From the NCBI GenBank assembly GCA_944326175.1, contig CALVCY010000096.1, positions 1-40,872 of the forward strand: DNA of 40,872 nt, given 5' to 3'. Positions 7,359 through 15,931 of the stretch are shown here, piece after piece. A program made the position numbers and the translations under genes. This stretch comes from an uncultured Erysipelotrichaceae bacterium (GTDB taxonomy: Bacteria > Bacillota_I > Bacilli_A > Erysipelotrichales > Erysipelotrichaceae). Below the pieces are notes generated by a model, which saw only the letters and a list, made by a program, of their open reading frames with translations, searched no databases and had not been told where the DNA came from. Position 1 is the first letter of the stretch. Every line of letters starts with the position of its first letter.

Positions 7359-8633
7359 ATGAGTACATGTGAATTAAAGGAACACAGTGTTGCCACGTTG
7401 ACCGTTACGGTCGAGGGGGAACGTTGGACGAAAGCCCAGGACAAAGCTTTCAATAAAATCTGCAAAGATTTCAGCGTCAAAGGATTCCGCAAAGGCCAGG
7501 CTCCCAAGTCCATGGTCAAACGTATGGTCAATCCCAATGCCGTCTTATATGACGCAGTCGATGTTTTGGCCAACGATTTATATCGTGAAGCCATCCAAGA
7601 ACACGATCTTACCCCGGTCGATCGTCCACAGTTGAGCGATGTGCCGACGATCAATGAAACCAGTGCGACTGTAGTCTTCAATGTAACTGTCGAACCGATA
7701 GCCACCTTGGGTGATATGAGCGAATTGAGCTATGATTGCACCATCGATGCCGTTACGGATGAAGATATGGCCAATGAAATCGAACATATCCGCAATCGCT
7801 TTGCTGAAGAAGTCGATAAAACCGATGCGGCGCAAGAAGGGGATATCGTCAACATTGACTATACCGGCACCAAAGACGGTGTCGCATTCGATGGGGGGAG
7901 CGCTACTGGTTATGATCTGACCCTTGGCTCCCATTCCTTCATTCCTGGATTCGAAGAAGGAATCGTTGGCATGAAGCCGGAAGAAGAAAAGGATCTTCAA
8001 TTGACTTTCCCGCAAGATTATCACGTCGATGATCTAAAAGGTGCACCTGTTGTCTTCCACGTCAAAGTCAACAGTATCCGCACCAAAAATTTACCAGAAG
8101 TCAACGATGAACTCGCCCAGGATGTATTGGGCAAAGATGATGCCACCGTTGCTGACCTAAACGCCAAAGTCAAAGACCAGTTGGAAACCAGCCGTAAAAA
8201 CCGAGCCGAAAGCGAAGCAACCGAAAAACTGATGCAGGCATTTGCCAAGACGGTCGAGGTCGAAGTGCCTCAGGCCATGATCGATAACCGTGCCGCTCAA
8301 ATGGTGGATGACTATTTCAACCGCATGTCGTACCAAGGCATCAAACCGGCCGATTTCTTGCGCATCACCAATCAGAAAGTCGAAGATCTGGTGGAAGGTT
8401 ACAAAAAGGATGCCGAACAGCTGGTCAAAATGGAACTTGGTTTGAAAGCCTTGGCCAAACGCGATGGTTTGACAGTCGATGATGCCAGTGTGGATGAAGA
8501 GATCCAACGTATGGCCACTGCCTATGGCATGAAGCCAGAAGAAGTGAAAGATGCCGTTGATTTGGAACAGGTCAAAGCGGACGTCTTATTGCGCAAGGCC
8601 AGTGAAGCATTGATCGAATCCTGCAAACACTAG
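7359..8633 (+). CDS. tig: Trigger factor, ribosome-associated chaperone and prolyl isomerase
   Basis: The protein binds nascent chains at the ribosome exit tunnel. It is 424 residues, the normal length. The N-terminal ribosome-docking signature is GFRKGQAP (42-49). The FKBP-type isomerase domain is in the middle (DIVNIDYTGTKDGVAFDGG, and FIPGFEEGIVGMKPEEEK), followed by the helical C-terminal chaperone arms. AAGGAG (7343-7348) sets the start. Upstream are a CIRCE operator and an extended -10 promoter, so heat-shock control by HrcA is likely. The hairpin at 8658 ends the gene before lon. Confidence 0.97.
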   Translation: MSTCELKEHSVATLTVTVEGERWTKAQDKAFNKICKDFSVKGFRKGQAPKSMVKRMVNPNAVLYDAVDVLANDLYREAIQEHDLTPVDRPQLSDVPTINETSATVVFNVTVEPIATLGDMSELSYDCTIDAVTDEDMANEIEHIRNRFAEEVDKTDAAQEGDIVNIDYTGTKDGVAFDGGSATGYDLTLGSHSFIPGFEEGIVGMKPEEEKDLQLTFPQDYHVDDLKGAPVVFHVKVNSIRTKNLPEVNDELAQDVLGKDDATVADLNAKVKDQLETSRKNRAESEATEKLMQAFAKTVEVEVPQAMIDNRAAQMVDDYFNRMSYQGIKPADFLRITNQKVEDLVEGYKKDAEQLVKMELGLKALAKRDGLTVDDASVDEEIQRMATAYGMKPEEVKDAVDLEQVKADVLLRKASEALIESCKH

Positions 8634-8657
8634 TGCGCAACGTATTTTACGATTGTT

Positions 8658-8693
8658 TCGAAAAATAAGACGTGGTCCACGTCTTATTTTCGA
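8658..8693 (+). terminator. Terminator between tig and lon
   Basis: AAAATAAGACGTGG (8662-8675) and CCACGTCTTATTTT (8677-8690) form a near-perfect long hairpin whose 3' arm is T-rich. The flanking TCG/CGA extend the stem. Readthrough into lon is possible, because no separate lon promoter is obvious. Confidence 0.75.
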
Positions 8694-8731
8694 CTCAAAC
8701 AAATCCTTAAATGTGTAAGGAGGTATTTTTC

Positions 8732-11059
8732 ATGAGTGAAAATCAAGAAACCGCATTGCATGTTTTGCCCCTGATCCCAACGCGTGGCGTGATCGTTTTC
8801 CCTGGGCAAAGTGTCGTGATCGAAGTGGGACGTCCGATGTCGCTGAAAGCATTGAACCTCTCCCAGCAAAATTTTGAATCCAAGGTCGTTTTGACATGCC
8901 AGAAGGATGCAGCCACGGTCGATCCGAATCTGAATGATCTGTATACGACCGGTACGTGCTGTCGGATCCGTGTGATCCACGATAAAGGCAATTTTGCCCG
9001 TGTTACTTTTTTAGGCGAACAACGCGTATCCATTGCCAATATCCATACGCAGGACAATGTGCTTTTGGCTGATTACACACCGATCAAAACGGTAAGTGGC
9101 AATATGATGGAGCAAACAGCTCTGGCAAATCAGATCGTCAAAAACTTTGAAGCTTCGACGCAATCGTTGCGGCAGTTCCCCAGTGAGATCCTTGCGAAAT
9201 TGACCAGTGGGCTGACTGCGGAAGAACTGGCCGATCAGTTTGGTCAGTATTATCCGATGAGTTTGGCCAAAAAGCAGGAATTGTTGGGTATGGCCAACCT
9301 CAATGAACGACTGATGTTCTGCTTGACCACATTGGAGGCCGATCGGGAAATGGTCCAGGTCGAATCCCAACTCAATGCCAAGGTCAAGGAGCGCATCGAT
9401 CAAGGGCAGAAAGAGTATTATCTGCGTGAAAAATTGCGGGCAATCAAGGAAGAATTGGGCGATGTTTCCAATTTCAGTGATGATACGGCCGAGTTGCGTG
9501 AACGCATCGAAAAAGGCAATTATCCTCAACATGTCAAAGACAAGGCATTGGATGAGCTGAACCACTACGAAATGCTACCCATGGGTAGCCAAGAAGGCAG
9601 TGTGATCCGTTCGTATCTGGATTGGTTATTGGGGATCCCCTGGAGTGAAGAAACGAGCGATAACACCGATATTTTGGAAATCGAGCGCCGTTTGGATGCT
9701 GATCATTATGGCTTAAAGAAAGTCAAACAGCGTATCCTCGAATACATTGCCGTCAAACAGAATACCAATTCCCTTAATGCTCCCATTCTTTGTTTGGTCG
9801 GGCCACCGGGCGTCGGTAAGACGTCGTTAGCGAAAAGTGTCGCCAATGCATTGGACCGTCATTTTGTCAAAATGAGTGTCGGTGGTGTACGTGATGAAGC
9901 AGAGATCCGAGGTCATCGTCGTACTTACCTTGGCTCCATGCCAGGACGCATCATCCAAAGCATGAAAAAAGCCAAAGTCATCAATCCCGTCTTTTTGATC
10001 GATGAGATCGATAAACTGGGTTATGACTATAAGGGTGATCCATCCAGTGCCATGCTAGAAGTACTCGATCCTGAACAGAACAATACATTCTCCGATCACT
10101 ATATCGAAGAGCCGTATGATCTTAGCCACGTGCTATTCATCGCGACGGCCAATTATCTGGAAAACATTCCCGAACCGCTGAAAGACCGTTTGGAAGTGAT
10201 CGAACTTTCCAGCTATACGGAAGTGGATAAACTCCATATTTCCCGTGAACATCTGATCGCTAAGGAATTGGAAGCGAATGGATTGAAACCATCGCAATTC
10301 AAGATCAGTGATGAAATGCTGTTGTATGTGATCCGCTACTACACCCGCGAAGCCGGTGTACGTCAGTTGGAGCGCATGATCGGTGCATTATGCCGCAAAA
10401 GCGTGCTGGAGATCCTTAAAGGGACCCGTAAATCGGTGACCGTAACCAAAAAACTGATCAATCAATGGTTAGGCAAGGAAATCTTTGATTACGGTAAAAA
10501 AGAAGCGAAGGATCAGGTCGGCGTGGTCACTGGCTTGGCCTATACCCAATATGGTGGGGATATCTTATCGATCGAAGTGACCAGCTATGATGGCAGTGGC
10601 AAGATGATCACCACCGGTCAGCTGGGCGATGTGATGAAAGAATCTGCGACGATCGCCCTTGGTTATGTCAAAAGTCATGCCCAACAGTTCAAGATCGATC
10701 CGGCATGGTTTGAAAAACACGATATCCAGATCCATGTTCCTGAAGGAGCCGTCCCCAAAGATGGACCCAGTGCCGGTGTCACATTGACCACGGCTTTGGT
10801 ATCCGCATTGACCAATACCCCGGTATCCAGTAATCTGGCCATGACCGGTGAAGTGACATTGCGTGGCAATGTATTGGCCATTGGTGGTTTGAAAGAAAAG
10901 TCACTGGCTGCCCATCGTTGTGGCATCCGCAAGATCTGCATCCCCAAGGATAATTTGAAAGATCTGGAAGATGTACCGCAAGAAGTAAGGGATGATATGA
11001 CGTTTGTGCCTTGTTCGAAAGTGGAACAGGTGATCAAAGAGGCATTTGTACATGCCTGA
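8732..11059 (+). CDS. lon: ATP-dependent protease Lon
   Basis: This cytoplasmic AAA+ serine protease degrades misfolded and regulatory proteins. At 775 residues it is a full-length LonA. It has the N-terminal substrate domain (LPLIPTRGVIVFPGQ), Walker A GPPGVGKTS from residue 357, Walker B PVFLIDEID, and the Ser-Lys dyad in the C-terminal peptidase domain: S680 in DGPSAG and K723 in GGLKEKS. The 43-residue spacing is as in the E. coli enzyme. AAGGAGG (8717-8723) precedes ATG 8732; an ATG at 8711 in frame would lie before this site and is rejected. It overlaps ysxC by 8 bases, as in the Bacillus lonA-ysxC pair. Confidence 0.97.
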   Translation: MSENQETALHVLPLIPTRGVIVFPGQSVVIEVGRPMSLKALNLSQQNFESKVVLTCQKDAATVDPNLNDLYTTGTCCRIRVIHDKGNFARVTFLGEQRVSIANIHTQDNVLLADYTPIKTVSGNMMEQTALANQIVKNFEASTQSLRQFPSEILAKLTSGLTAEELADQFGQYYPMSLAKKQELLGMANLNERLMFCLTTLEADREMVQVESQLNAKVKERIDQGQKEYYLREKLRAIKEELGDVSNFSDDTAELRERIEKGNYPQHVKDKALDELNHYEMLPMGSQEGSVIRSYLDWLLGIPWSEETSDNTDILEIERRLDADHYGLKKVKQRILEYIAVKQNTNSLNAPILCLVGPPGVGKTSLAKSVANALDRHFVKMSVGGVRDEAEIRGHRRTYLGSMPGRIIQSMKKAKVINPVFLIDEIDKLGYDYKGDPSSAMLEVLDPEQNNTFSDHYIEEPYDLSHVLFIATANYLENIPEPLKDRLEVIELSSYTEVDKLHISREHLIAKELEANGLKPSQFKISDEMLLYVIRYYTREAGVRQLERMIGALCRKSVLEILKGTRKSVTVTKKLINQWLGKEIFDYGKKEAKDQVGVVTGLAYTQYGGDILSIEVTSYDGSGKMITTGQLGDVMKESATIALGYVKSHAQQFKIDPAWFEKHDIQIHVPEGAVPKDGPSAGVTLTTALVSALTNTPVSSNLAMTGEVTLRGNVLAIGGLKEKSLAAHRCGIRKICIPKDNLKDLEDVPQEVRDDMTFVPCSKVEQVIKEAFVHA

Positions 11060-11639
11060 AGCTAAACTGCTGATCTCTGCATATCAACCCGATCAGTTTC
11101 CCAAAGATGATCGAAAGGAGCTAGTTTTCGTCGGAAAGTCCAATATTGGCAAAAGCAGTGTGATCAACGCATTGCTCGATCGCAAGAATCTGGCTTTTGT
11201 CGGTAAGACGCCCGGCAAGACACGATGTGTCAATTATTATGATGTGGCACAGCACTATCGCTTTGTGGACGTACCGGGATATGGTTTTGCCAAACGATCT
11301 TATCAGGAAGCTTTGGATTATGATGCCTTGATGGCGGCTTATTTCAAACGCGACCATATCGTTGGAGTGGTCGTGATGCTCGATGGTAAATTGGGTTTGA
11401 CCAATGATGATATCGATATGATCGAATTCTTGCGGTTTCATCATTTCAAGATCATTGCCGTACTGAATAAAATCGATAAAGCCAATCAATCGCAACAGGC
11501 CAAAGCCATTCAATCCCTTGCTGCAGCCGGATTGACGAAGGACCAGGTCATCCTGGTTTCCTGTGCAAGTGGAAAAGGGATCGAGCGGTTGAAGACAGTT
11601 TTATCGTTGGAATTTGCGTTAGATCCAACGTTAAATTGA
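11052..11639 (+). CDS. ysxC: Ribosome biogenesis GTPase YsxC/EngB
   Basis: The 195-residue GTPase of the YihA/EngB family is needed for late 50S subunit assembly. It shows the P-loop GKSNIGKSS (commonly GRSNVGKSS in the family), PGKTRCVNYY in the switch region, the G3 motif DVPGYGFAK and the G4 motif NKID. The C-terminus carries VSCASGKGIERL, corresponding to the G5 SA motif. ATG 11052 overlaps the end of lon by 8 bases and there is no clear ribosome site, so translational coupling to lon is likely. A strong terminator follows. Confidence 0.95.
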   Translation: MPEAKLLISAYQPDQFPKDDRKELVFVGKSNIGKSSVINALLDRKNLAFVGKTPGKTRCVNYYDVAQHYRFVDVPGYGFAKRSYQEALDYDALMAAYFKRDHIVGVVVMLDGKLGLTNDDIDMIEFLRFHHFKIIAVLNKIDKANQSQQAKAIQSLAAAGLTKDQVILVSCASGKGIERLKTVLSLEFALDPTLN

Positions 11640-11651
11640 TTTCATTTATTT

Positions 11652-11690
11652 AAAAAAGTTCGATCGATTCATAATCGGTCGAACTTTTTT
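11652..11690 (+). terminator. Terminator after ysxC
   Basis: AAAAAAGTTCGA...ATT and AAT...TCGAACTTTTTT (11652-11690) form a long hairpin with an A-rich 5' arm and a T-rich 3' arm; it could work in both directions. Confidence 0.9.
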
Positions 11691-11782
11691 GATAGCTTTT
11701 TATGCGAATTTAACCATGAATATCATCGTTTTTAACATGGAATGATTATCGTAATCTTCGGTTCAGATGAAAGGGGGAAACA

Positions 11783-13045
11783 ATGAAAACACATCTGATC
11801 AAAGTTCTATTGCCTTTATTGTTGGTTTGTGGCTGTACATCCACCGAAAACGACAGTTCGACCACTACTTCTGCGAATGGTGAAAATGTCGAATTAAGCA
11901 TTTGGCATACATTCACAGAACATCAGGAAGATTTGATCGAAGCATTGGCAGATGAATATGAAGCGGATCATCCCAATGTCACCATCACTGTGATCGGTGG
12001 TTATGATCCGAATACGTTCAATGCCACTGTACAGGATGCCGTCGTCAATGGTGTTGGGCCATCTTTGGTGTTTGTGGATGGAAGTTTTGCTTATAACTTT
12101 GAAGAATATGGCATGTTGATCGATTTTTCCAAATACTGGGATGATGACTACTCGCAAATGGTCGCACCCCTGACTTATGAAGGGGCAACCAATTTCACCG
12201 ATGGTGCCTTATATGCACCACCGATCCAGATCACCGGTCCAGTGCTGTATTACAACAAGGCACTCTATGATGCCTATGGATTGAGCGAACCGAAAACCTG
12301 GGATGATTTGAAAACAGCCAGCCAAACCATATATGAAAATACCGGAATTGTTGGATTGGGCATCGATTCATTAGCGGACTTGGCACAGATTTTCGTCTTA
12401 CAGACGCATGACGGTCAATATTACAATGAGGCGGATCATACCGTGGTGTGGAATGATGATGCGATGAAAGAATGGGTCGACTGGTGGGCTGAAGGCGTCC
12501 ATGATGGTTACTTCCAGATCGCACCGACTACCGGTGATTACAATTCCAGTGATATCAATGCCGGTGTCATTGCGGCTTATATCGGCTCTTCCGCCGGATT
12601 ACCGTTTTTGGATTTGAGTGGGATCGATGGTGAACTGGCCGTGGTCCGTACACCATATATCGATCAAGATTCCAAGGAGGTCGTGGCTTGGCAGCGCAGT
12701 GCCATTGGTTTTACCAAAAATGAAGCCCATGATGCGGCTGCAGCAGATTTTGTGAGCTACTTCATCAGTCAAGATGATCGTTGGGCACAGGTATTGAATG
12801 CCTATTCGCCATACTATGCCATCCAACAAGATAGCGCTTATCAATCATTCATTCACGATAACATGTCGTTGAGTGCGTTGAGTGATCAAGTCGATGACGG
12901 TGTCACCATTCCATGGTTTGTCGGTTCGGACACTGTTCGTACTGAATTGCAAGGTGTCTTCTCCGGTGCGGCCGACCCGAATTTTGATTCGACCAGCGCA
13001 TTGCAAAGCGCAGCTGATCGCAGTGAGGCAGCAATGGTGGAATGA
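11783..13045 (+). CDS. ABC transporter solute-binding lipoprotein (UgpB/family 1), copy 1
   Basis: The 420-residue extracellular binding protein begins with a lipoprotein signal peptide; Cys18 in LLLVCGC is the likely lipidated residue. It then has a short Ser/Thr-rich linker (STENDSSTTTS) and a family 1 binding-protein fold with ELSIWHTFTEHQEDLIEALADEY, the usual start of UgpB/MalE-like proteins. It resembles the next gene closely along its whole length (shared VIGGYD, FxATVQDAVxNGVGP, TTGDYNSSD, YIGSSAGLP). Family 1 members bind sugars, glycerol-3-phosphate and related esters. The neighbouring phosphodiesterase and metallophosphatase favour a phosphate ester over a plain sugar, but the ligand cannot be read from sequence. 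AAAGGGGG precedes the start. Confidence 0.9.
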   Translation: MKTHLIKVLLPLLLVCGCTSTENDSSTTTSANGENVELSIWHTFTEHQEDLIEALADEYEADHPNVTITVIGGYDPNTFNATVQDAVVNGVGPSLVFVDGSFAYNFEEYGMLIDFSKYWDDDYSQMVAPLTYEGATNFTDGALYAPPIQITGPVLYYNKALYDAYGLSEPKTWDDLKTASQTIYENTGIVGLGIDSLADLAQIFVLQTHDGQYYNEADHTVVWNDDAMKEWVDWWAEGVHDGYFQIAPTTGDYNSSDINAGVIAAYIGSSAGLPFLDLSGIDGELAVVRTPYIDQDSKEVVAWQRSAIGFTKNEAHDAAAADFVSYFISQDDRWAQVLNAYSPYYAIQQDSAYQSFIHDNMSLSALSDQVDDGVTIPWFVGSDTVRTELQGVFSGAADPNFDSTSALQSAADRSEAAMVE

Positions 13046-13125
13046 ACCATAAGTGGAGTGATATTATCAGATAATGAAAATCAATCAAAAAGTTAAAATA
13101 AATCATAAAACAAATTTTCATAGAA

Positions 13126-13139
13126 TGTAATCGCTTTCA
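13126..13139 (+). promoter_or_regulatory. cre site (CcpA operator) upstream of binding-protein copy 2
   Basis: TGTAATCGCTTTCA matches the cre consensus TGWAANCGNTNWCA at every position. It ends 30 bases before the proposed -35 at 13170, a location more typical of activation or modulation than of simple promoter blocking. It could also act as a roadblock on transcripts coming from copy 1. Confidence 0.8.
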
Positions 13140-13169
13140 CAAAATTTAACGATTTTTTAACAAAAGTCA

Positions 13170-13199
13170 TTGAATTCATTTACGATTTCACCGTATCAT
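13170..13199 (+). promoter_or_regulatory. Promoter of binding-protein copy 2
   Basis: TTGAAT (13170-13175) and TATCAT (13194-13199) are 18 bases apart, followed by GGAGG and ATG 13226. Confidence 0.55.
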
Positions 13200-13225
13200 T
13201 CATATATCTGATTTGGAGGAAGAAG

Positions 13226-14506
13226 ATGAAATCATTATTCAAAAAGGTAATGGTTGGTGGCATGGCATTGGCCATGGCAGCCTGCTCATCCAATGGCGGC
13301 AGCACATCAACCACGACCGAAGGTGAAGGTGAAACCGCTGCAACTGAAGTCAGTTTTGCGATTTGGCATACCTTTACCGAAGACCAGCAGACATTGCTGG
13401 AAACACTGGCTCAAGAGTACATGGATGCTCATGAAGGCGTCACGATCGATGTGATCGGCGGTTACGACGTTGGCACATTCGAAGCCACCGTTCAGGATGC
13501 CGTGATCAACGGTGTCGGTCCGCAGCTGGTGTTCAACTATGCATCCTTTGCCAAAAACTTCGATGGTTACGACATGTTGATCAATTTCCAGGATCACTGG
13601 GATTTTGATTACTCCACTCTAGTTGCGGAAGGTACATATGCCGAAGCAACGGACTTCTCCGATGGCGGTGTCCATGCCGTTCCGATCCAGACCACTGGTC
13701 CAATCTTGTTCTATAACAAGACCGTTTACGATGATCTTGGTTTGACTGCCCCGAAAACTTGGGATGAGTTGAAAGAAAATTCCAAGACGATCTATGAACA
13801 GACCGGAATGGTCGGCTTGGCCGTCGATTCATTGAGCGATCTAGCTCAGATGATGATCTTACAAAGCCATGATGGCGAATATGTCGACATCGAAAACAAG
13901 AAAGTGCTCTGGAATGATGAAAAGACTCTGGAATGGGTCGAGTGGTGGGCCGAAGGTGTCCAAGCTGGCTATTTCCAAGTCGCACCGACCACCGGTGATT
14001 ACAATTCCAGCGACATGAATGCCGGAACACTGGCTTCTTATATCGGCTCTTCAGCAGGATTGCCATATATGGATCTTAGTGCGATCGGTGGTGAAGTGGC
14101 GGTCACCCGTATCCCGTATATCGATGAAGATCATCGTCAGGTGGTCAACTGGAACCGTGGTGCGATCGGCTTCAAGAAAGACGATGCAACCGATGCTGTG
14201 GTCGCTGACTTTGTCAAATATTTCATCGACAATGATGGACGTTGGGTCGAATGTTTGAATGCATATAGCCCATATTATGCAACGCAAGAAGATGCAGCCT
14301 ATCAGGAATTCATCAGTGGCAATATTGCTTTGGATGCATTGGGAGATCAGATCAATGACGGTATGGTCACACCGACCTTCACCGGTAGCTCAGTAGTCCG
14401 TGACGAATTAGAGACACTGTTCACCGGTGCCGCAGATCCCAACTTCGATGCCGCTGCTGCATTGCAAACCGCTGCTGAACGTTCTGAAGCGGCGATGAAT
14501 GACTAG
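13226..14506 (+). CDS. ABC transporter solute-binding lipoprotein (UgpB/family 1), copy 2
   Basis: The 426-residue paralogue of the preceding gene is clearly related end to end. It has a lipoprotein signal (KKVMVGGMALAMAAC, Cys20), a Ser/Gly/Thr linker, then VSFAIWHTFTEDQQTLLETLAQEY and the same GGYD, ATVQDAVINGVGP, TTGDYNSSD and YIGSSAGLP blocks. It has its own promoter with a cre site, and a hairpin follows, so it can be expressed apart from both copy 1 and the downstream permease genes. GGAGG precedes the start. Copies may differ in ligand or affinity. The pair shares one ATPase and one permease pair. Confidence 0.9.
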   Translation: MKSLFKKVMVGGMALAMAACSSNGGSTSTTTEGEGETAATEVSFAIWHTFTEDQQTLLETLAQEYMDAHEGVTIDVIGGYDVGTFEATVQDAVINGVGPQLVFNYASFAKNFDGYDMLINFQDHWDFDYSTLVAEGTYAEATDFSDGGVHAVPIQTTGPILFYNKTVYDDLGLTAPKTWDELKENSKTIYEQTGMVGLAVDSLSDLAQMMILQSHDGEYVDIENKKVLWNDEKTLEWVEWWAEGVQAGYFQVAPTTGDYNSSDMNAGTLASYIGSSAGLPYMDLSAIGGEVAVTRIPYIDEDHRQVVNWNRGAIGFKKDDATDAVVADFVKYFIDNDGRWVECLNAYSPYYATQEDAAYQEFISGNIALDALGDQINDGMVTPTFTGSSVVRDELETLFTGAADPNFDAAAALQTAAERSEAAMND

Positions 14507-14550
14507 TGCATTCAAAATGATGAACGAATAAAAACTTTACAGCAAAGGGT

Positions 14551-14585
14551 AAGCTGCCGGGGCTGGTCCCTGGCAGCTTTTATTT
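14551..14585 (+). terminator. Hairpin between the binding protein and the transporter genes
   Basis: AAGCTGCC (14551-14558) pairs with GGCAGCTT (14572-14579), with a GGG/CCC inner helix, followed by TTTTATTT. It is probably a partial terminator that keeps binding protein above permease in amount, as often seen in such operons. Confidence 0.75.
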
Positions 14586-14622
14586 GGATTAATTGCAATT
14601 TTTTATCAATGAAAGAGGATTT

Positions 14623-15927
14623 ATGAACAAAAGCAAAGTCGTGGTATTCTGTTTGGATGCATTATGTACTGGCGATCTAGAATACATGGCCACATTGCCC
14701 AATTTCAAGAAAATATTGGATCGAGGGGCATTGGTCAAACATGTCGAACCGGTTTATCCATCTTTGACCTATCCATGTCATTGTTCCATCATTACGGGTA
14801 ATACCATCGAGCATCATGGTATCGACCACAATGAAATGGTGGAAGTGGAAAATCCACATGCACCGTGGTATACCGTCAAAGGACAGATGAAAAATCCGGT
14901 GACACTGTTGGATCAAGCAAAAGCCCATGGTTATTCCACCTGCAGTGTATTTTGGCCGGTCAGTGGGGATGGCGATTATGATATCAATCTACCCATGATC
15001 GTTCCTGTTTCCTATTCAGGTGATGATGCCTACCAGTTTTTCAAGGATCATTCCACTCAAGAAATATTAGATCGTTATTTTTGGAAATATGAGCATTATT
15101 TAGCCGGTGAAGATAGCAATTCCGATGAATTCACCATCAATATCACCTTGGATATACTTGAGGATTATGGTCAATACGATATCATGCTGGTCAAAATGTG
15201 TGATCTGGATACGGTCAAACATGTCAATGGGGTATTCAATGATGCCGTCAAAGCCCAACTGCGCAAACATGATCGTCAGTTGGGGATCTTGATGGAAGGG
15301 ATAAGACGATTCGGGGATTATGACAATACCCATTTCGTGATCCTTGGTGATCATGGTCAAGCTGATGTTAAACGTCATATCAATTTCAATATGTTATTAC
15401 GTGATCATGGTTTCATCACCACGGATGAAAACGATCAATTGATCGACTGGAAAGCCTATTGCCACAGCGCATCCATGAGTGCTTGGATCGAATTGAAAGA
15501 CAAAAACGATCCGCAATTGCGCGAAGCGGTGTATACCTTCCTTCAAAAAATCGCAGCGGATCCGCAATACAATATCGGTACACTGCTAACGGCCCAACAA
15601 GCGAAAGATCAATATCATCTGGTCAGTGATCACATCGATTTTGTGATCGAAGGGAAAGAACCGATGAGTTTTGATTCGACATTACAAGGTAGAGATCTTT
15701 TTGAGGAATATCTCAAACCGGGATGGCATCACTCATTAGCTTCCCATGGCTATCAACCCGAAAAGGATGAAACGACCACATTCATCGTGGCCGGACCACA
15801 TGTCAATCCAGGTGTCATCATCGAACGATCCACCATGCTCAATGAAGCACCGACCATGGCTGCGTTGATGGGATTTACCATGGAAAATGTGGATGGTACC
15901 GTATGGACGCAGATGATCAAGGAGTAA
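14623..15927 (+). CDS. Type I phosphodiesterase / nucleotide pyrophosphatase, cytosolic
   Basis: The 434-residue member of the alkaline phosphatase superfamily (NPP type) hydrolyses phosphodiester or pyrophosphate bonds using two metal ions. Metal and nucleophile residues all appear intact: D12 in VFCLDAL, nucleophile T49 in PSLTYPCH, D196 and H200 (DLDTVKH), D243 and H244 (GDHGQ), and H375 (SHGYQ). Most NPP enzymes are secreted or membrane-bound; this one has no signal peptide (MNKSKVVVFCLD), so it should act in the cytoplasm. Five bases separate it from the ATPase gene, tying it to the importer. Likely substrates are imported glycerophosphodiesters or nucleotide-type esters. Phosphonoacetate hydrolase is a relative and cannot be excluded. 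ATG 14623 follows GAAAGAGG. Confidence 0.88.
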   Translation: MNKSKVVVFCLDALCTGDLEYMATLPNFKKILDRGALVKHVEPVYPSLTYPCHCSIITGNTIEHHGIDHNEMVEVENPHAPWYTVKGQMKNPVTLLDQAKAHGYSTCSVFWPVSGDGDYDINLPMIVPVSYSGDDAYQFFKDHSTQEILDRYFWKYEHYLAGEDSNSDEFTINITLDILEDYGQYDIMLVKMCDLDTVKHVNGVFNDAVKAQLRKHDRQLGILMEGIRRFGDYDNTHFVILGDHGQADVKRHINFNMLLRDHGFITTDENDQLIDWKAYCHSASMSAWIELKDKNDPQLREAVYTFLQKIAADPQYNIGTLLTAQQAKDQYHLVSDHIDFVIEGKEPMSFDSTLQGRDLFEEYLKPGWHHSLASHGYQPEKDETTTFIVAGPHVNPGVIIERSTMLNEAPTMAALMGFTMENVDGTVWTQMIKE

Positions 15928-15931
15928 ATCT

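Noticed and set aside
11744..11756. GATTA-TCG-TAATC palindrome before binding-protein copy 1 as an operator
   Set aside because: The arms are only five bases and match no operator I know; chance is likely in an AT-rich intergenic region.
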